Shown here one piece after another: positions 1-11,966 of a stretch of 64,000 nucleotides of DNA. The stretch lies in the NCBI RefSeq assembly GCF_014529535.1, contig NW_023503313.1, positions 1,818,081 to 1,882,080 of the forward strand, written 5' to 3'. Origin of the DNA: Bradysia coprophila. Its lineage: Eukaryota > Arthropoda > Insecta > Diptera > Sciaridae. The notes beneath the pieces were generated by a model. It was not told where the DNA came from and did no database searches. It worked only from the letters and a program-made list of their open reading frames with translations. The position numbers and the translations under genes were made by a program. Position 1 is the first letter of the stretch, and every line of letters starts with the position of its first letter.

Positions 1-2
1 AA

Positions 3-229
3 AATCCGATCTATGCAACTGCACTTCCGACATACATTTATGATGTACCGGGGGAAAAATCTTTGCGAAAGATGTTCAAAGAATTCTGAAGCAGTTCGGC
101 AACAAAGTCGATCTGGTCAAGAGTTTGGTCGGTCACGGTTTGACGTTCGACAACATTCTCGATATGACCGCGACTCCACCATTATTATGCGGTTCTAAAA
201 TACATTTTATCAAAACTCAGTTCGCATAG
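3..229 (+). pseudogene. Tail of an unrecognised coding sequence with one frame change (partial at left edge)
   Basis: A reading frame open from the window edge encodes about 28 residues (including a stretch ending KMFKEF) and meets TGA at 87-89. Reading from 86 in the next frame continues in the same style (LKQFGNKVDLVKSLVGHG and onward) to TAG at 227-229. One inserted base near position 86 would join the two parts, so this looks like the 3' end of a real gene or gene copy with a one-base deletion, or an assembly error. Composition is more balanced than the surrounding AT-rich DNA. I do not recognise the family. The beginning lies outside the window. Confidence 0.4.
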
Positions 230-3100
230 GTATGTTTGCCTTATGAAGCTCTGAAAAAACTTTCATATGGCCACATATGTATTTCTCCATTCACAATTTT
301 TAAATCACGTTACCAATTCGATGACAATATTTTCGCTCACCTAAAACTAAATAACGCTCGAATATAACCATTAATGCGCAAATCTCTCGCCAAACTCTCC
401 ATTCTAAACTCTATGACTGCAAAAAACTGAAAATGGGAGGATGGTGAACCAATAATACTGAAGGAGAGTAAATTTCAAACGACTTTTTTATTTTCCAAAA
501 GTGAAAAGTAAATGAAGACTAAAATGCAAATCTAATATGGTTCAAGTCGTGTACATCGGATTGTAACATAGAAACACCGAAATCTTTCTACGCCGTTGAT
601 TCAGTTAGCCCAAAGCCCAAAGGGTTGACAGAGTCAGTTCTCAAAATTGCTGCTTCACTATTATCAATGTTATGATGTTAGCTTTCGTTCGTTAAGTACC
701 TACAGAGAATCGTTTGCACTAGGCACAGGGGGTCGTTCGTGTAATGGTTTGCTTTTAAATGAAATATCTTATGTTTGCCCTACTATCTTTCACTTAGATG
801 ACATCGATAAAGTCGATGATTGTTTAAAAATTTGTAGGTTGTCGAATGTTCAGTTTTCTATTGTTATTAGCGGGTCATGTTAAGTATATCGATGCAAAGG
901 TCACTGGCAAAATAAGATTAGAGTAACACATTTACAATTGACGTACCTGATGTATTTACTGGTACATATTCTGAATGGTGATTTCTGAAAAAGCCCAACG
1001 AATTGATTGACACGTCACTTTTTAATAGAACCGAAGACTTTTAAAAATAAGTTGGTCGGCGTAAACATTCTAAAGTTTTTATTATTACAAAACTCAGGCA
1101 TGACTTTTTCGTAGTTTAATTTCTAATGTCCAACCAATGTCCTATTCTGCCAGAAAAAAAGACATTGTAAAATGTCCGTTTTCCTGTTTTGAGCTCGATC
1201 ATTTCTATTTCGTATTATAGCTGCCTTGTCCTAACATAAAATGAATTTAAGTCAATTAGATGAAGCGATTATTTTTAATCTAAAATTTACAAATACGCGA
1301 AAATATAATAAAACAAAATCAAAAAAAAAATAATTATGATGTAATGATTGAACGGTAAGAAACAATTTTCGTTTTTATTTATTTCGTTAAGATACCCACC
1401 ACCAAGCCAGTTACACACATACAATAGGTATGAGCTTTTCATTTATCATTTTTCTGGGGCACCCTATGTTCAACGAGTGAATTTCATTGGAAATCTAGGT
1501 CTTCTTTGCAAAAGTTACACCATTTTTCAGTTAAACTATGTACCCGATAATGGTGACTTCAAACCTGGTTTGCAAAATATAGGGAGAATATTTAGAGTAT
1601 GCCTTACACTGAAGAATGTAGGTAATTTGTGAATACCCCTATAGATGTAACCTCTCATGTTTAAAAAAAAGGTTCTGGGAAACCAGAGGAGTGCCGCTCG
1701 AAAATTGACATTTATGAAGTCCAACGCAGCCCAAATTTTGGAATTTCGTATATTTTGTACAAGTTAAAAATGTAAAAAAAATATGGAGTTTCGGTAAAGA
1801 ATATTGGTTTTCAATTATGTTTCATTTACGTCTAGCATACACCACACTCTACTCAGTCTTCTTCTTTTGAATATTTTATTTATGGTAACTCTGATGATGC
1901 AGATAGCCTCTTTTAAGAAATCAACCTTTAAGACAGGTCCATTCAGATTGTGAGGGTTTGGCCTTCGAACCCAACCCGGCCCAACGCGACTCTGAATAGT
2001 TATTTTCCTATCGCATGTTAAAATGTGGAGGCGAGTTCTGAAATCGCATAAGTTAGGAACAATATTTTCCCTAAACGACATTTGGAATGCGCAACGAAGT
2101 TGCAATATTTCAACACTAGTTAGGAAAACTTTTTTCAGCAACGCATCAAACGCATATAGGTAATAATTGAACCTATTTTACAATATTGCCTGACTAGCGT
2201 CCATATAGAACGCAAAAAAAGGGCAAATTATATGTGTCGGATTTCTCGTTTTCATAAATTTTAGCCATCCCGGTCGGGTTATAAACTTTGTCGAGTTACT
2301 ATTACAGTAAATTTCTCAATCACAATCATTATCGTAGGTGTTCTTATATCATTTTTCAAGTCGTTAGTAATAATGTTAGTCATCTTATAGATCCGACGGT
2401 TATTCACTGCGATATAGGATGTGATTTAATAAACAAATCCACCCATTTATAGGAAACCCCACTATGCCTGGTTGCATTTTCGTCTCTAAAAAACTATTCG
2501 ATGTATCGACTCGATTGACAAAAGAAAGGTCACAATCGAACTCAGATTAGACTACTGCCAAACCAACGTTTAGTGATCGAATACTCAATTATTAAAACAA
2601 AAGGAAGTTTAACTTATTTTTTATTTGAAAAACACACAAGACCCATTCCTTTTTACAATTTTTAGTTTAAATTATTAGTGACATAGAATACTAAACATTT
2701 ATAAAAATATCTGTTTACTATTAAACATGCATTTTACAATTGCATAATGCGCGGTTGTGTAATTGTACTCATTCTAGCAATAACACTTTAGATGATTATC
2801 TCTAATTCATAATTTTAGATTTAAATGTTTCAATGGTTTGTAAACTAGTCAAAAAGTTGAATAAAAATAAATTTATTTTGTAAAATATAAAAAAAAATTA
2901 AACTTTCATCTTTTCAAGATTCCAAAAATTTATAAAATTAAAACAATTTATTATACAAAATGTCGGCTTTTTGTGAGGAGTCTCAGTTAAGATAACATAT
3001 TTCGGTTGGATCTTCTTCGAGAATAACTCCGTAAGGTACCTGCCCACCTTTTTCCTCGATATTCTTTTTACTGCAATTGTAAGAACATCATATTTTACAC
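230..3100. other. Intergenic, no supported gene
   Basis: AT-rich DNA with several short open frames (for example 647-883 plus and 1815-2141 minus). None has a recognisable motif or matching splice partner. No clear terminal repeats were found by eye. The stretch 2620-2960 is especially AT-rich. Confidence 0.5.
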
Positions 3101-3133
3101 GTTAAATGCACCCCTCATTTATCAATCACACAT

Positions 3134-3652
3134 CTATTGCTTATAAAAGCATTTATATATCGACTGCATAAAAACAAAAAGTTTGGCGAAAAATGAAAAA
3201 GATCTTTTCAAAAAAGATGGTAAAAATACCACTCTAAGGGTTTCTAATGTCTCCAGAATCGCCTCTTTGGGTTGCTGAAAATTGAAAATTTCTGAAGTAA
3301 ATAGCCTGTTGAACGCGATTTCCTTGAAGCAGTCCTCATAATTAATCCTAATTTCTAAATTTCTCAACTCATTGTTTCTGCCCCTATACAACCTAAAGTT
3401 TCGAAAGCTATTGGAGTGAATAAATAATATTCCTTTAAACGTGACAATGATTGTGATTAAATCTTTCCGCATTATCGATAATCGACCGCTGTTTCTTGGC
3501 AAGATATTGCATAAATGACTATTATTAGTAAAGCGAAACGGAAGGTTGTGTATCGAGGTTGTTTTGAGAAAACACAACTTTTCAATGTTGAGGTAAACAC
3601 AAAAATTTTCACCAAAAGGAACCAAATGTTTCGCTGCGGTGAGAATATTTTC
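3134..3652 (-). CDS. Long open frame of unknown identity
   Basis: On the minus strand a frame of about 170 codons is open from just after a stop near 3653 down to 3134. This is long for DNA with this stop-codon density. The first ATG is internal (the MRKDLITIIV stretch); before it only alternative starts occur, so it could be an exon or an old gene fragment rather than an intact gene. It is rich in F, L, N, K and R, with a C-terminal part high in Phe/Leu. No signal peptide or known motif was recognised and no function is proposed. Chance remains possible. Confidence 0.25.
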   Translation of the reverse strand, partial: ENILTAAKHLVPFGENFCVYLNIEKLCFLKTTSIHNLPFRFTNNSHLCNILPRNSGRLSIMRKDLITIIVTFKGILFIHSNSFRNFRLYRGRNNELRNLEIRINYEDCFKEIAFNRLFTSEIFNFQQPKEAILETLETLRVVFLPSFLKRSFSFFAKLFVFMQSIYKCFYKQ

Positions 3653-3714
3653 TCAGCTTAGAGACGAAACGTAAAAAATTTAATGTTTCTTTTGAGAAAA
3701 ACGATATGTAGTGA

Positions 3715-3782
3715 CTATTCGCAGGCGCCTGCCAATAGCCAAATTATTATTAAAGATACTATTGACAGGCGCTTGCCAATAG
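3715..3782. repeat. Two tandem palindromes of the CTATTGGCAGGCG family
   Basis: Two 24-bp near-perfect palindromes lie at 3715-3738 and 3759-3782. Each is built from CTATTGGCAGGCG and its complement, and they are separated by 20 bp of AT-rich DNA. The same palindrome occurs three times at 19.1-19.25 kb. Confidence 0.8.
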
Positions 3783-3924
3783 CATCTTCCGTTGTACACA
3801 CCTTTTTTTTGCAATAAAGGCAATGGAAAGTCCTACTTTCAGTCACTTGTTCCGAAAATGTTTTTTCATACCTAGGACCCGAAAAGTGCGACTTCATCGC
3901 ACTTTTTCTCCGTCCAATATGAAA

Positions 3925-4060
3925 AATACTATTCGTACCACGGACTAAAAGTCTTTTTTAGCGTATTCGATTCCAGACCTCGCCTTCGGCTCTGTCTAGA
4001 AACTTCTCACACGCTAAAACAGACTTTTGGTCCTAGGTACGAAATGTACTATTTTTCAGC
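3925..4060. repeat. Foldback (MITE-like) element
   Basis: The left arm (around 3925-3965, GAAAAATACTATTCGTACC then GGACTAAAAGTC) is inverted around 4012-4060. Between the arms lies a short GC-rich self-complementary core, CCTCGCCTTCGGCTC, at 3978-3993. No transposase is present. A shorter palindrome at 3885-3905 (AAAGTGCGACTTCATCGCACTTT) abuts it. Confidence 0.6.
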
Positions 4061-6430
4061 ACGGCCACATTTATAACACTTTTTTGTGCGTACTATATTC
4101 ATAGTTGTTAACCTTTTCAATTTTCAAAAATCAGGATCATAGAGGAGGCGAGGAGGCAAACGCAGTTCATTTACACACAACAATTGTGGTGCGCATTGCA
4201 ATGCATGGGTATATAACCAATATAACGTATTTGCGCACGCAATTGACAGAACTCTACTATAATCATGTGAACTAGGATTCTGTGCCGAACTCGCTTCGCT
4301 CGTATGGGCAAACTCACATCTAGTTAGTGCACAATTCCATCTACTAATTAGTTAGCAAAATAGTTATTTATGTATTAAAACGGTTGGACAATGAAGTGTT
4401 GCAAACATCCGTCCTTAATGTGAGTATTTATCTATAATTCATTAATTGTAACCTCAGCAAAAAGATTTTTTTTTATTTCTTCTTTACGACAACAGTTGGT
4501 AAACATCCTCGCCATATCACAGAGTATATTATGGGGAAATCAATTTTCTGAATTTCGCAAGCAGAATTTGTAAATAAATTTTCGAAGATCTTAGCAAATT
4601 CAGTAAATCGATCTACCAAAATAGACTCTGCTTAATTAATGATTTAAATTTCTGACGAGCATGCGATACACAATTTTTTATCAACCTGTAGGTTAATGTC
4701 TAAGTAGATAGAAAGGAAAATTGTGCTCCGTTAATTATTAACTACAAGTATTATTGCAAGAGGTTTAGAAGAGGATTTAGTTTCAGCATCCTTATTTACA
4801 TATAAACTTTAATCCGTAGCCCTAAGATAATCTGCACTGAAAATTCAGAATTCGAACAAGGATAATATACGACTCTATGTTATTTATACCAATAAATACT
4901 TCCATCTTTGTCAAGGCAACAAAAGCATGTCTAAAGTTTACCTTTGATAATGGATGTCTCTGGATACTTATAACTGTGTTATTCTTTGTTATATATTTAA
5001 ATGATCAAAACCTATAAAAATATGTCATGTGTACGATGCCTATATTTCGTCGGTTTATTTTGAATTTGAAACACTATGTTGTACCGTTGTACGTTCGTTG
5101 AAACCTGCCAAAGTCGATGAGCGTACCGGTATATCAATAAACATACATAGGACAAGGACAAGGTAAATGAAAGCCTGATGTTTTATGCGTTACTTGTGAA
5201 ACGTAAACATGAAACTCAAGTTGATGATGCTTTTAGTCGCTACATTTCGTAATTTCATTCAATTTCAATAGATTATAATAATTAAAAAACAAATAAAAAG
5301 TTTACGAGCAAAGAGACGTTGGGCTTCCCGAAAATTTTACCGATGAAGTCCAACAATTTTTTGGCTTAAAATACTTCCACGAATTACCTGTTTTGTGAAT
5401 TCATTTAATGCGATCAAATAAATTGAGATTTTATGAAGCCATTAAAAAACATGTTCGCTACAAAATTTAAATTAATATTTGTCGTATACATGGCGACGAC
5501 AGTGTTTTCAAGCTTGAACAATATATAATTTAGCTGTAAACAAAATGGAAATTCTCTGGGACTTTTTGTCATTTATTCAACAAAATTAATGTTGTCAGCC
5601 ACCACTTTCCACCTCTAATTTAGTGTTTTAATCGAAATGTTAGATTTTTCGAGGAAACAATTTCTATTAGTTTTAATGAATTTTTGGAATACATTCGATG
5701 AACAGTCTCCTCGAATGAATTATGTGGCAAATTAGTGGGGGTTGTCAGGAAATCTATTTAAATTTATGGAAATTCAAAGAAAGTTGAAAAATTTACGGAG
5801 ATAACTTCTTCAAAACAAGGCGAGTAATACCAATTTCGCGCTATAATTATCTCAAAATAACTTACGTCATTTCCTTCTGAACAAATTCATTTAAATGTGG
5901 TGTGTACGTGGATTCAAAAAAATTGGTTTAATTTATATTTTCTGCCCACAGCATGTGCTTTCCGAATTGCGATATATTGCATCACCATGAATATCCGCAT
6001 CCCACTCAATAAGTCTAATCTACATACATACACTGACACAGATCAAAAACACACGTTTACATTAATCCTTTATAGCCGCCACTGTTTATTTGATATTGTT
6101 ACCGTGCCTAACATGGAAAATGTTTGTTACGGGGCACATTCGTTCAGAGAGGAGTGAGTTCTAGTCTACCGGACGCAACATGTCACCAACCAAAACGTGT
6201 AACTTGACGGATATTTAGTTTTTGTAAATCAAGTCGTGTTAGGACCCTCATGTATTTAAGACCAAAAATGACGCAAAATTAACATTTCTCTTTGGGTATG
6301 GATCTTGTTAAAGCTTTTACTTTGTCAGCGAATTTTCTATAGAGTGTTTAGAGAATATCAACCCATCGAACTCAGTTAAATTATCATACAAATTAATTAT
6401 CACATCGAAACCAAATAAATGGTTTAATTT
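4061..6430. other. Intergenic, no supported gene
   Basis: No coding exon could be supported. One GC-rich micro-palindrome, CTCGCTTCGCTCG, is at 4290-4302 and may mark the core of an eroded foldback element. Otherwise AT-rich unique-looking DNA. Confidence 0.45.
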
Positions 6431-6586
6431 TCTTTATCTTCCATGTGTGACTATTTCATACATTACTCGTTTCTGTATATAAACTCTAAGACATACGTTA
6501 ATTCTGGTTTTCTAGGGATATAATTCTATTATTACTCTTCTAGGGTAAATTTTATTTCCGTTTTTTTATTTTGAAGAAAAAAACCA

Positions 6587-6663
6587 GTGACCCGACGGAG
6601 ATTCGAACACGGAACCTCCGACTTATGAACAAACTACGCTAACCATCTGACCACAGAGTCTTC
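6587..6663 (-). repeat. tRNA-like SINE head 1
   Basis: On the minus strand, TGGTCAGATGG (6643-6653) fits the RNA polymerase III A box and GTTCGAAT (6601-6608) fits the B box, at tRNA-like spacing. The full cloverleaf pairing is poor, so this is a tRNA-derived promoter head rather than a working tRNA. Confidence 0.6.
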
Positions 6664-7070
6664 GGGTATATCAGATATACATACCCTCATGATTGTCTTA
6701 TGCCGCATTGTGCGACTCAATTTATAAAGTATATAAGCAACATGTACTGCAAAATGTGTCGCGTGTATGTGTGAATGCCATGTTTGGTTTCGGTTAGAAC
6801 GGAAAATAATCAAATTTTGATGAAACGGATACTCTTCATTCAAAATTTCTTTTTTTTTTTGTTTTACCTCAAGATTTCTGTAAATTATTTATATCATATA
6901 TGCCGAGAAATATGCCATCGCAAATGTGGTGTAAAAATGTGTAAAAAAGCGCAGGGACTCAGTGCTCAGCAGAAATTCGTACGAATGAAATCAACTTACG
7001 ATAAAGAGATGAGCATAGTTTATTTGCAATTTATTTTGATAAAATGAATAAAAAAAAATAAAAAAATGTT

Positions 7071-7141
7071 TGGTGCGGGAAGAGAACTCACGACCTCATG
7101 CATAAAAAGTTCACGCTCCAGCCAATTCGGCCACTGAGATT
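7071..7141 (-). repeat. tRNA-like SINE head 2
   Basis: On the minus strand an A-box-like TGGCCGAATTGG (7122-7133) is followed by a degenerate B box (GTGAGTTCTCTTCCC). The position within the repeating unit is the same as in heads 1 and 3. The T-arm is partly mismatched. Confidence 0.55.
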
Positions 7142-7570
7142 GATGATTCCACTTAGATTTGTTGTCATGAAACCCCACATGTATGTAGAACATAAAAGCA
7201 ATGAACATAGATGCTCGCATAGATGTGTTAGTAAGTCTGTCGCAGGTAGTCCGATCAATTTAAAAAGTGCATGCATGAATGTCGCGTGTGTATGTTTAGA
7301 ACGAAAAATAATCAAATTTTGACTAAACGGATTCTCGTTATTCAAAATTACGTTGTGTAGTGTTTTATATCAGGATTTCTGTAGCGTTATTAGTTTTTCG
7401 ATTGTACAAATATCTGCCGAGAAATGTGTCATTGCAAATCAATATGACAAAAAGGCTAAGGTCTCGGTTTACAACAGATATTCCTTCGATTGAAAATCTA
7501 CCTACGATACCGGAGATCAGTTTATTTACAATTTTTTGATAGAAGATTGAAAAAAAAAAACAAAAAAAAT

Positions 7571-7643
7571 GTTCGTTGTGAGAATAGAACTCACGATCAT
7601 GTGCATAAAATTGACGCGCTCTAGCCGATTCGGCCACCGAGAC
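7571..7643 (-). repeat. tRNA-like SINE head 3
   Basis: On the minus strand TGGCCGAATCGG (7625-7636) fits an A box. The sequence 7578-7594 forms a perfect T-arm: 5-bp stem GTGAG/CTCAC with 7-base loop TTCTATT. This is the best preserved head. The acceptor stem does not close, so a functional tRNA is unlikely. Confidence 0.6.
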
Positions 7644-7805
7644 TTACGATTACATCTCGATATGTTGCCATAATTTGCTTGATTGTCACACATGATGCTT
7701 GTGTACTAGATACACCAAATATTTCAGTGGTGTTTGTATGCCTTCGAGTTTATATACAGAAACGCTGAATGTATGAAATAGTCACACATGGAAGATAAAG
7801 CATTG

Positions 7806-7936
7806 TATTGGTAGGCGAGAAAAATTCTCGAATCACTTCTTATGTACATATTGTATACACACGCGTTCGCTACGCTCACTTGTTATATACAATATGTACA
7901 TACGAAGTAATTCTCGAATTTGTCTCGCCTACCAAT
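7806..7936. repeat. 131-bp foldback MITE
   Basis: Arms of about 48 bp start with TATTGGTAGGCGAGA and are almost perfect inverted copies. The loop contains GTTCGCTACGCTCA (7865-7878), a GC-rich self-complementary core. It abuts the right arm of the SINE-bearing element. Confidence 0.75.
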
Positions 7937-10900
7937 AAAGTACTATTATCTACCTAGGTGAAATAATGGTAGTGAAAAAGTGCAATTATTTCGCCGTCGG
8001 TAGATAAAATAGCGTATTTACCTCTGTCCAAATGTTTATTTAGACTGAGTAAACTACTATTTTCGCTCTTTTTTTTGCTCTTTTAATACTCTATAGCTGT
8101 ATATGGCTGTTGTAGTTTTCAGGATAAAGCTTCAAGAAACGACCGTATTCAGCTATGAAAACAAGGATGTCTGTTTTGTAGTTTTCAGTTTGTTGTTTGG
8201 ACGTATGAGAGACTGATATATGTGTTTTCCGTGTAGGTTTTTGGTTGTGGTATTCGAACACCTTGGGCACGTATTAAATATTATTGATATTTAATTCCAG
8301 ACCAACTAAAATTACAAACGCCTGACGAATTTAGTAAAACGTCCGTTGGAACGCGACAACACGGGCCTCATTTATTTTCAATTCAAAATTCTTTTCAAAC
8401 TTTTTTTTTTCAATTTTCTTTTATGTAATTTAAAAAATGGCATGGGAAAAATCGGATGTGTTGAGCTTCGCAATTTCACTAAAAATGAAAAATGACTTTG
8501 TTTTGTGCATGAGGTATGCTCGACGAAGCATTTTTGTTCTCATTGAAACAATTTAAATTAATGTGCTAGATTAACGACCATCTTTTCCTGCATACTAACC
8601 ATTCGAGTGTATACACACACATTACAGTATAAAATGAAAATTTTCGATATTTTTAGTAGATTGGACATATTGTGTGAAATGATACCGAACATTGGTATAT
8701 TGTTGGCTGTGCGCACCTTTTAAAATACATTGGAAATCATCTTTAAAAGAATTCGACAATGTTTCTATATATATTGTGTATAGAGGTACCCCAGGACGTA
8801 CCATGAAATAGGGAATTTACGATGATTTATTTAAAGTTTATTGATTGAAAAAGAAAAACAACTTTCCGGTGCTTGTTACGTTCCATTCAGACGGAACACG
8901 TGATTCAAAATGTGCAGAATCGAAGGATTTATCTTCATTATAATTAAAAAGTTACATTTTCCTGCTATTTTTTCTCATCCTTACATGGTGTGTGTATATT
9001 CACCATTCTGTGGAGTGTGAGCTTAATATTGGCCTTCTTATGGCATTCAACGAATCGGAACGGAAATCATAGAAAAGTAAACAGCCAAGGAACCATGTTC
9101 AATATTCATTTTAATTGATTTTCTTTGATATACAGAATATTTCATTTCTTTTTATCAAATCGTAAAAAATAGGGAATTAGATTTCGCCTCTTCAACGTAA
9201 TTGGTTTAAAGTATGAATTATACTGAAATCAAAGAAAAAAATCGAAAAAGAAGGAACCAAGCGAAAACATATTTTTTCACCACATTCGACTGGACAATGA
9301 TTACTTGTTAGGGTGTGTCTCAAATGTATGGAGAAAAGTAACAGACGAAATTGTAAGGTCATAACCTCCATAGATGGTTCTCTGTGACAAAAAAAAATAA
9401 GATTTTTGATCGATTAGAACCCTCTTCAAGTCGATTTAGGGTTTGCAAAAGGTCAACCAATGAGAACTTTGAGACACACTCAAACCAGTACAGTTACTGG
9501 AAGTACTATCCTTCCTTGATTCCTCTGTCGATATGTTCGTTCGCGTGCCTTGGATTAGTGCCAAGTCCGAAAAATTGCGATTCTACACTGTGACACATTT
9601 TCGGCCACCCTATAGCGACTCCAAAAGAGTTAAATAAATAGAATAAAAAAATTATTTACTGCCTGCCCCATGCGAAAGTTGTACATTTTAATAGCAATTT
9701 GCCCCATATGAAAATGATCGATTACATGTGCAATATTTTTGGTTCATTTTTCGTGAATTTTTATGTAAAATTCAACTGTAGGCAGTAAAACAGAATACTT
9801 TGGATGTTGCTACATAATTCGCAAACAATTTTGTATTCGCAAACTCCCTCATGTATTTATAAATTGTTCATAAATTGCTCCGGTAGCAGCGTTTCAAGAA
9901 GTTTGTAGATCCGAGCCAAAGGCGACTTGTCAAAAAGTAAATTATTCGAATCCCGAATCTGTTGCTCAAACACACACTGTTGGGAGTTTCCTTTATCACA
10001 ACATTTTTGTCTCATGTAATGAATTACTTTCGCAGCATCCACTGTTTTCCGTCTAAGAAGAGAGCCATCTGAGATGGTAGGACCTAACAAATTCCGAATT
10101 TCGTGTGTGAGACACACCCTATTGCTTATCGTCAATTGTGTTTAATCTTAATTGGCAACATTCATAACAATTAGTTGAGAGAGATGGTTGTGTTGTTTTG
10201 TAATAACTATACGTTATAATTTACGCCATGACATCATTATACCGCATACAGTTCTCAAATATAAAAGACTGTTGGCAGTGGGCCGTGTTTTGGCATGACA
10301 CTTTGGGGGGACGATGTATAATATAATCAGGTGTAGATTACGGCAACAGGTAAAGATAATTTTTTAACATAATTATGATGTGTTCATATATGTGTTCAGT
10401 TCATCAACGACACTTATTTAATAGAATAATAATTTTGTATTATGGATGTCTCTATACGGCCCTTCATAATGATGATAATGCTAATATTTGTTGGATGGCA
10501 TGTGCGGGAAACACACTGTGTAGATTAAATTAGAGTTTACCCTATCCACTTTTTAAATATTGAATGATAACGAATATATATATGAAGCCTACAATTTCTT
10601 ATTATCTTGATTGACAATAATGTTGATATAAATAAATGAGAGCACACAATTGTATGCTTGATGGGGAAAATTTAAATGAAAATCTACCGACAACGACCAA
10701 CTTTTGGTTTTGTAAAATTGGAAAGCTCGAAAAGCAAATAGAAATATATCATTTCACGGTCTACGAAATGTTCTAACAAAGGAGAAATTTAATCGTAATT
10801 AATCTGGTACATTTGCCAGTATTTTTTTATGGCATAGATTTCGGTCTTTAGGTAGCATTAGGAACGAGTTTAGTATAAACAGACAAACAAAAAAATAATT

Positions 10901-11500
10901 ATTCGTGTCGGCATTTGTGTTTATTTGTGCAGTATTTTCTTGATTCATTTATTAGTGCTGTTAGCTGTGCAAATAATTATTTACGTTGATTAAAACAAAT
11001 GAATACGACGCGACATCTAATCATAATTTCCCTACTGCTGATATTACAAATTGTTATACTATTCATGCGATGCCACTGGGATCAAGAAAAATAAACGAAT
11101 TGAAGAGAAGTAAAATGTTTGAGGACTTAGTTTACCACACCTCAATCCGTGACACCACTTTACAATTCATGTAGCTCTTTGTAACTCTAAATTGGCCGAC
11201 CCTTTTGTGTAAAGAGCACTTTACAAGCAATACATGTAAAATTTCTTCTGATCGGTTCAAAAATACTTTTACAAAAAGAAAATCTTTTTTAATGCATGCA
11301 TGCGTCGCTCCGCTTCGGATCGGTAAACTTTACACAAGAAGTAACAATTTACATCATTTGTCACATTGATTAATGCATGTCTTAGAAATGATATATTTAT
11401 GTAAATATTTTCATTTCTGTTCCTATACTAGAATGGTACTCCAAGTGGTACTCACGTTGCATACCTACAAATTAGCTGGTTCTTGGTTTTCATATATCAA
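7937..11500. other. Intergenic with minor inverted repeats
   Basis: No gene supported. Short inverted repeats occur at 9311-9481 (GTGTGTCTCAAA with its complement) and 9655-9795 (TTTACTGCCTGC with its complement), each compatible with a small eroded MITE. Around 11205-11345 a weak inverted repeat surrounds the GC-rich core CGCTCCGCTTCGG. Confidence 0.45.
9857..10135 (-). CDS. Possible exon or gene fragment, unknown
   Basis: About 92 codons are open on the minus strand, with a protein-like, charged composition (for example RRKTVDAAKVIHYMRQKCC and a C-terminal LLETLLPEQF). Upstream is a stop and then only a TTG-type start; no convincing splice partner was found. It may be an exon of an unannotated gene or a decayed copy. 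Function unknown. Confidence 0.25.
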   Translation of the reverse strand: MTISNRVCLTHEIRNLLGPTISDGSLLRRKTVDAAKVIHYMRQKCCDKGNSQQCVFEQQIRDSNNLLFDKSPLARIYKLLETLLPEQFMNNL

Positions 11501-11504
11501 AATC

Positions 11505-11900
11505 ATCGAAGCAAGGCTGTAAACTTTGGAAGGTCACGCAGATCGCAATTTTCTTAGATACGCGGGTGATATAACTTTTCCATACAAACAAATTCACCAA
11601 AATCGAATTTGTATGGCGTGTAGTGAATTTTTGGTATGGAAAGTGGTTTGTCTATCAAATTGACCTCCTCAAATTTTACAGGCTTCGTTTTTCGCACTTA
11701 AGTAGATGTCACTGCGAGTCACAGGTGTTTAGTAGCACTAGTGCGAAATAGTTATTTATGCCATCGAGGTGCAAAGTACTTTATTAGGCTCTATATGTGT
11801 TATCATGACACGAGGCCGCAGGCCGTTGCATGCAACGTAGGCAGGCATCTAAAGTCTGCAGATTTTGCCTGAGTCGCATAAAAGTCGTTTATTCTATTCG
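11505..11900. repeat. Dispersed repeat with CAAGGCTGTAAACTTTGG
   Basis: The block at 11511-11528 recurs at about 17359-17376. Inside is an imperfect inverted repeat (CTTTTCCATACAAACAAATTC against its complement at 11605-11650). Likely remnants of a transposon family without coding capacity. Confidence 0.45.
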
Positions 11901-11966
11901 ATGATTGTATGGAAAAGGTATTTTACGCAGCTGATGTTTACTTCGAACTGTAGTTACAGCAAAAAA

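Larger units (their letters stand above)
6431..7799. mobile_element. Inverted-repeat-bounded element carrying three tandem tRNA-headed units
   Basis: The outer arms 6431-6496 and 7736-7799 are inverted copies of each other (about 60 bp, beginning CTTTATCTTCCATGTGTGAC). Inside, three units of about 490 bp lie head to tail on the minus strand. Each unit starts with a tRNA-like head and continues with a related body; shared blocks include ATAATCAAATTTTGA and GCCGAGAAATRTG. The layout suggests tRNA-derived SINE units multiplied in tandem and caught in, or forming, a foldback structure. No reading frame for a mobility protein is present. Confidence 0.6.

Noticed and set aside
647..883. 78-codon open frame with several cysteines
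   Set aside because: Non-ATG region start, no motif, no splice partner; length is within chance for this composition.
1815..2141. 108-codon minus-strand frame
   Set aside because: It runs over a locally GC-richer patch; composition is not protein-like (many W, R and P in one block) and no family is recognised.
6587..7643. Functional tRNA genes
   Set aside because: A and B boxes are present but acceptor stems do not pair and two T-arms are mismatched; the heads belong to repeating units.
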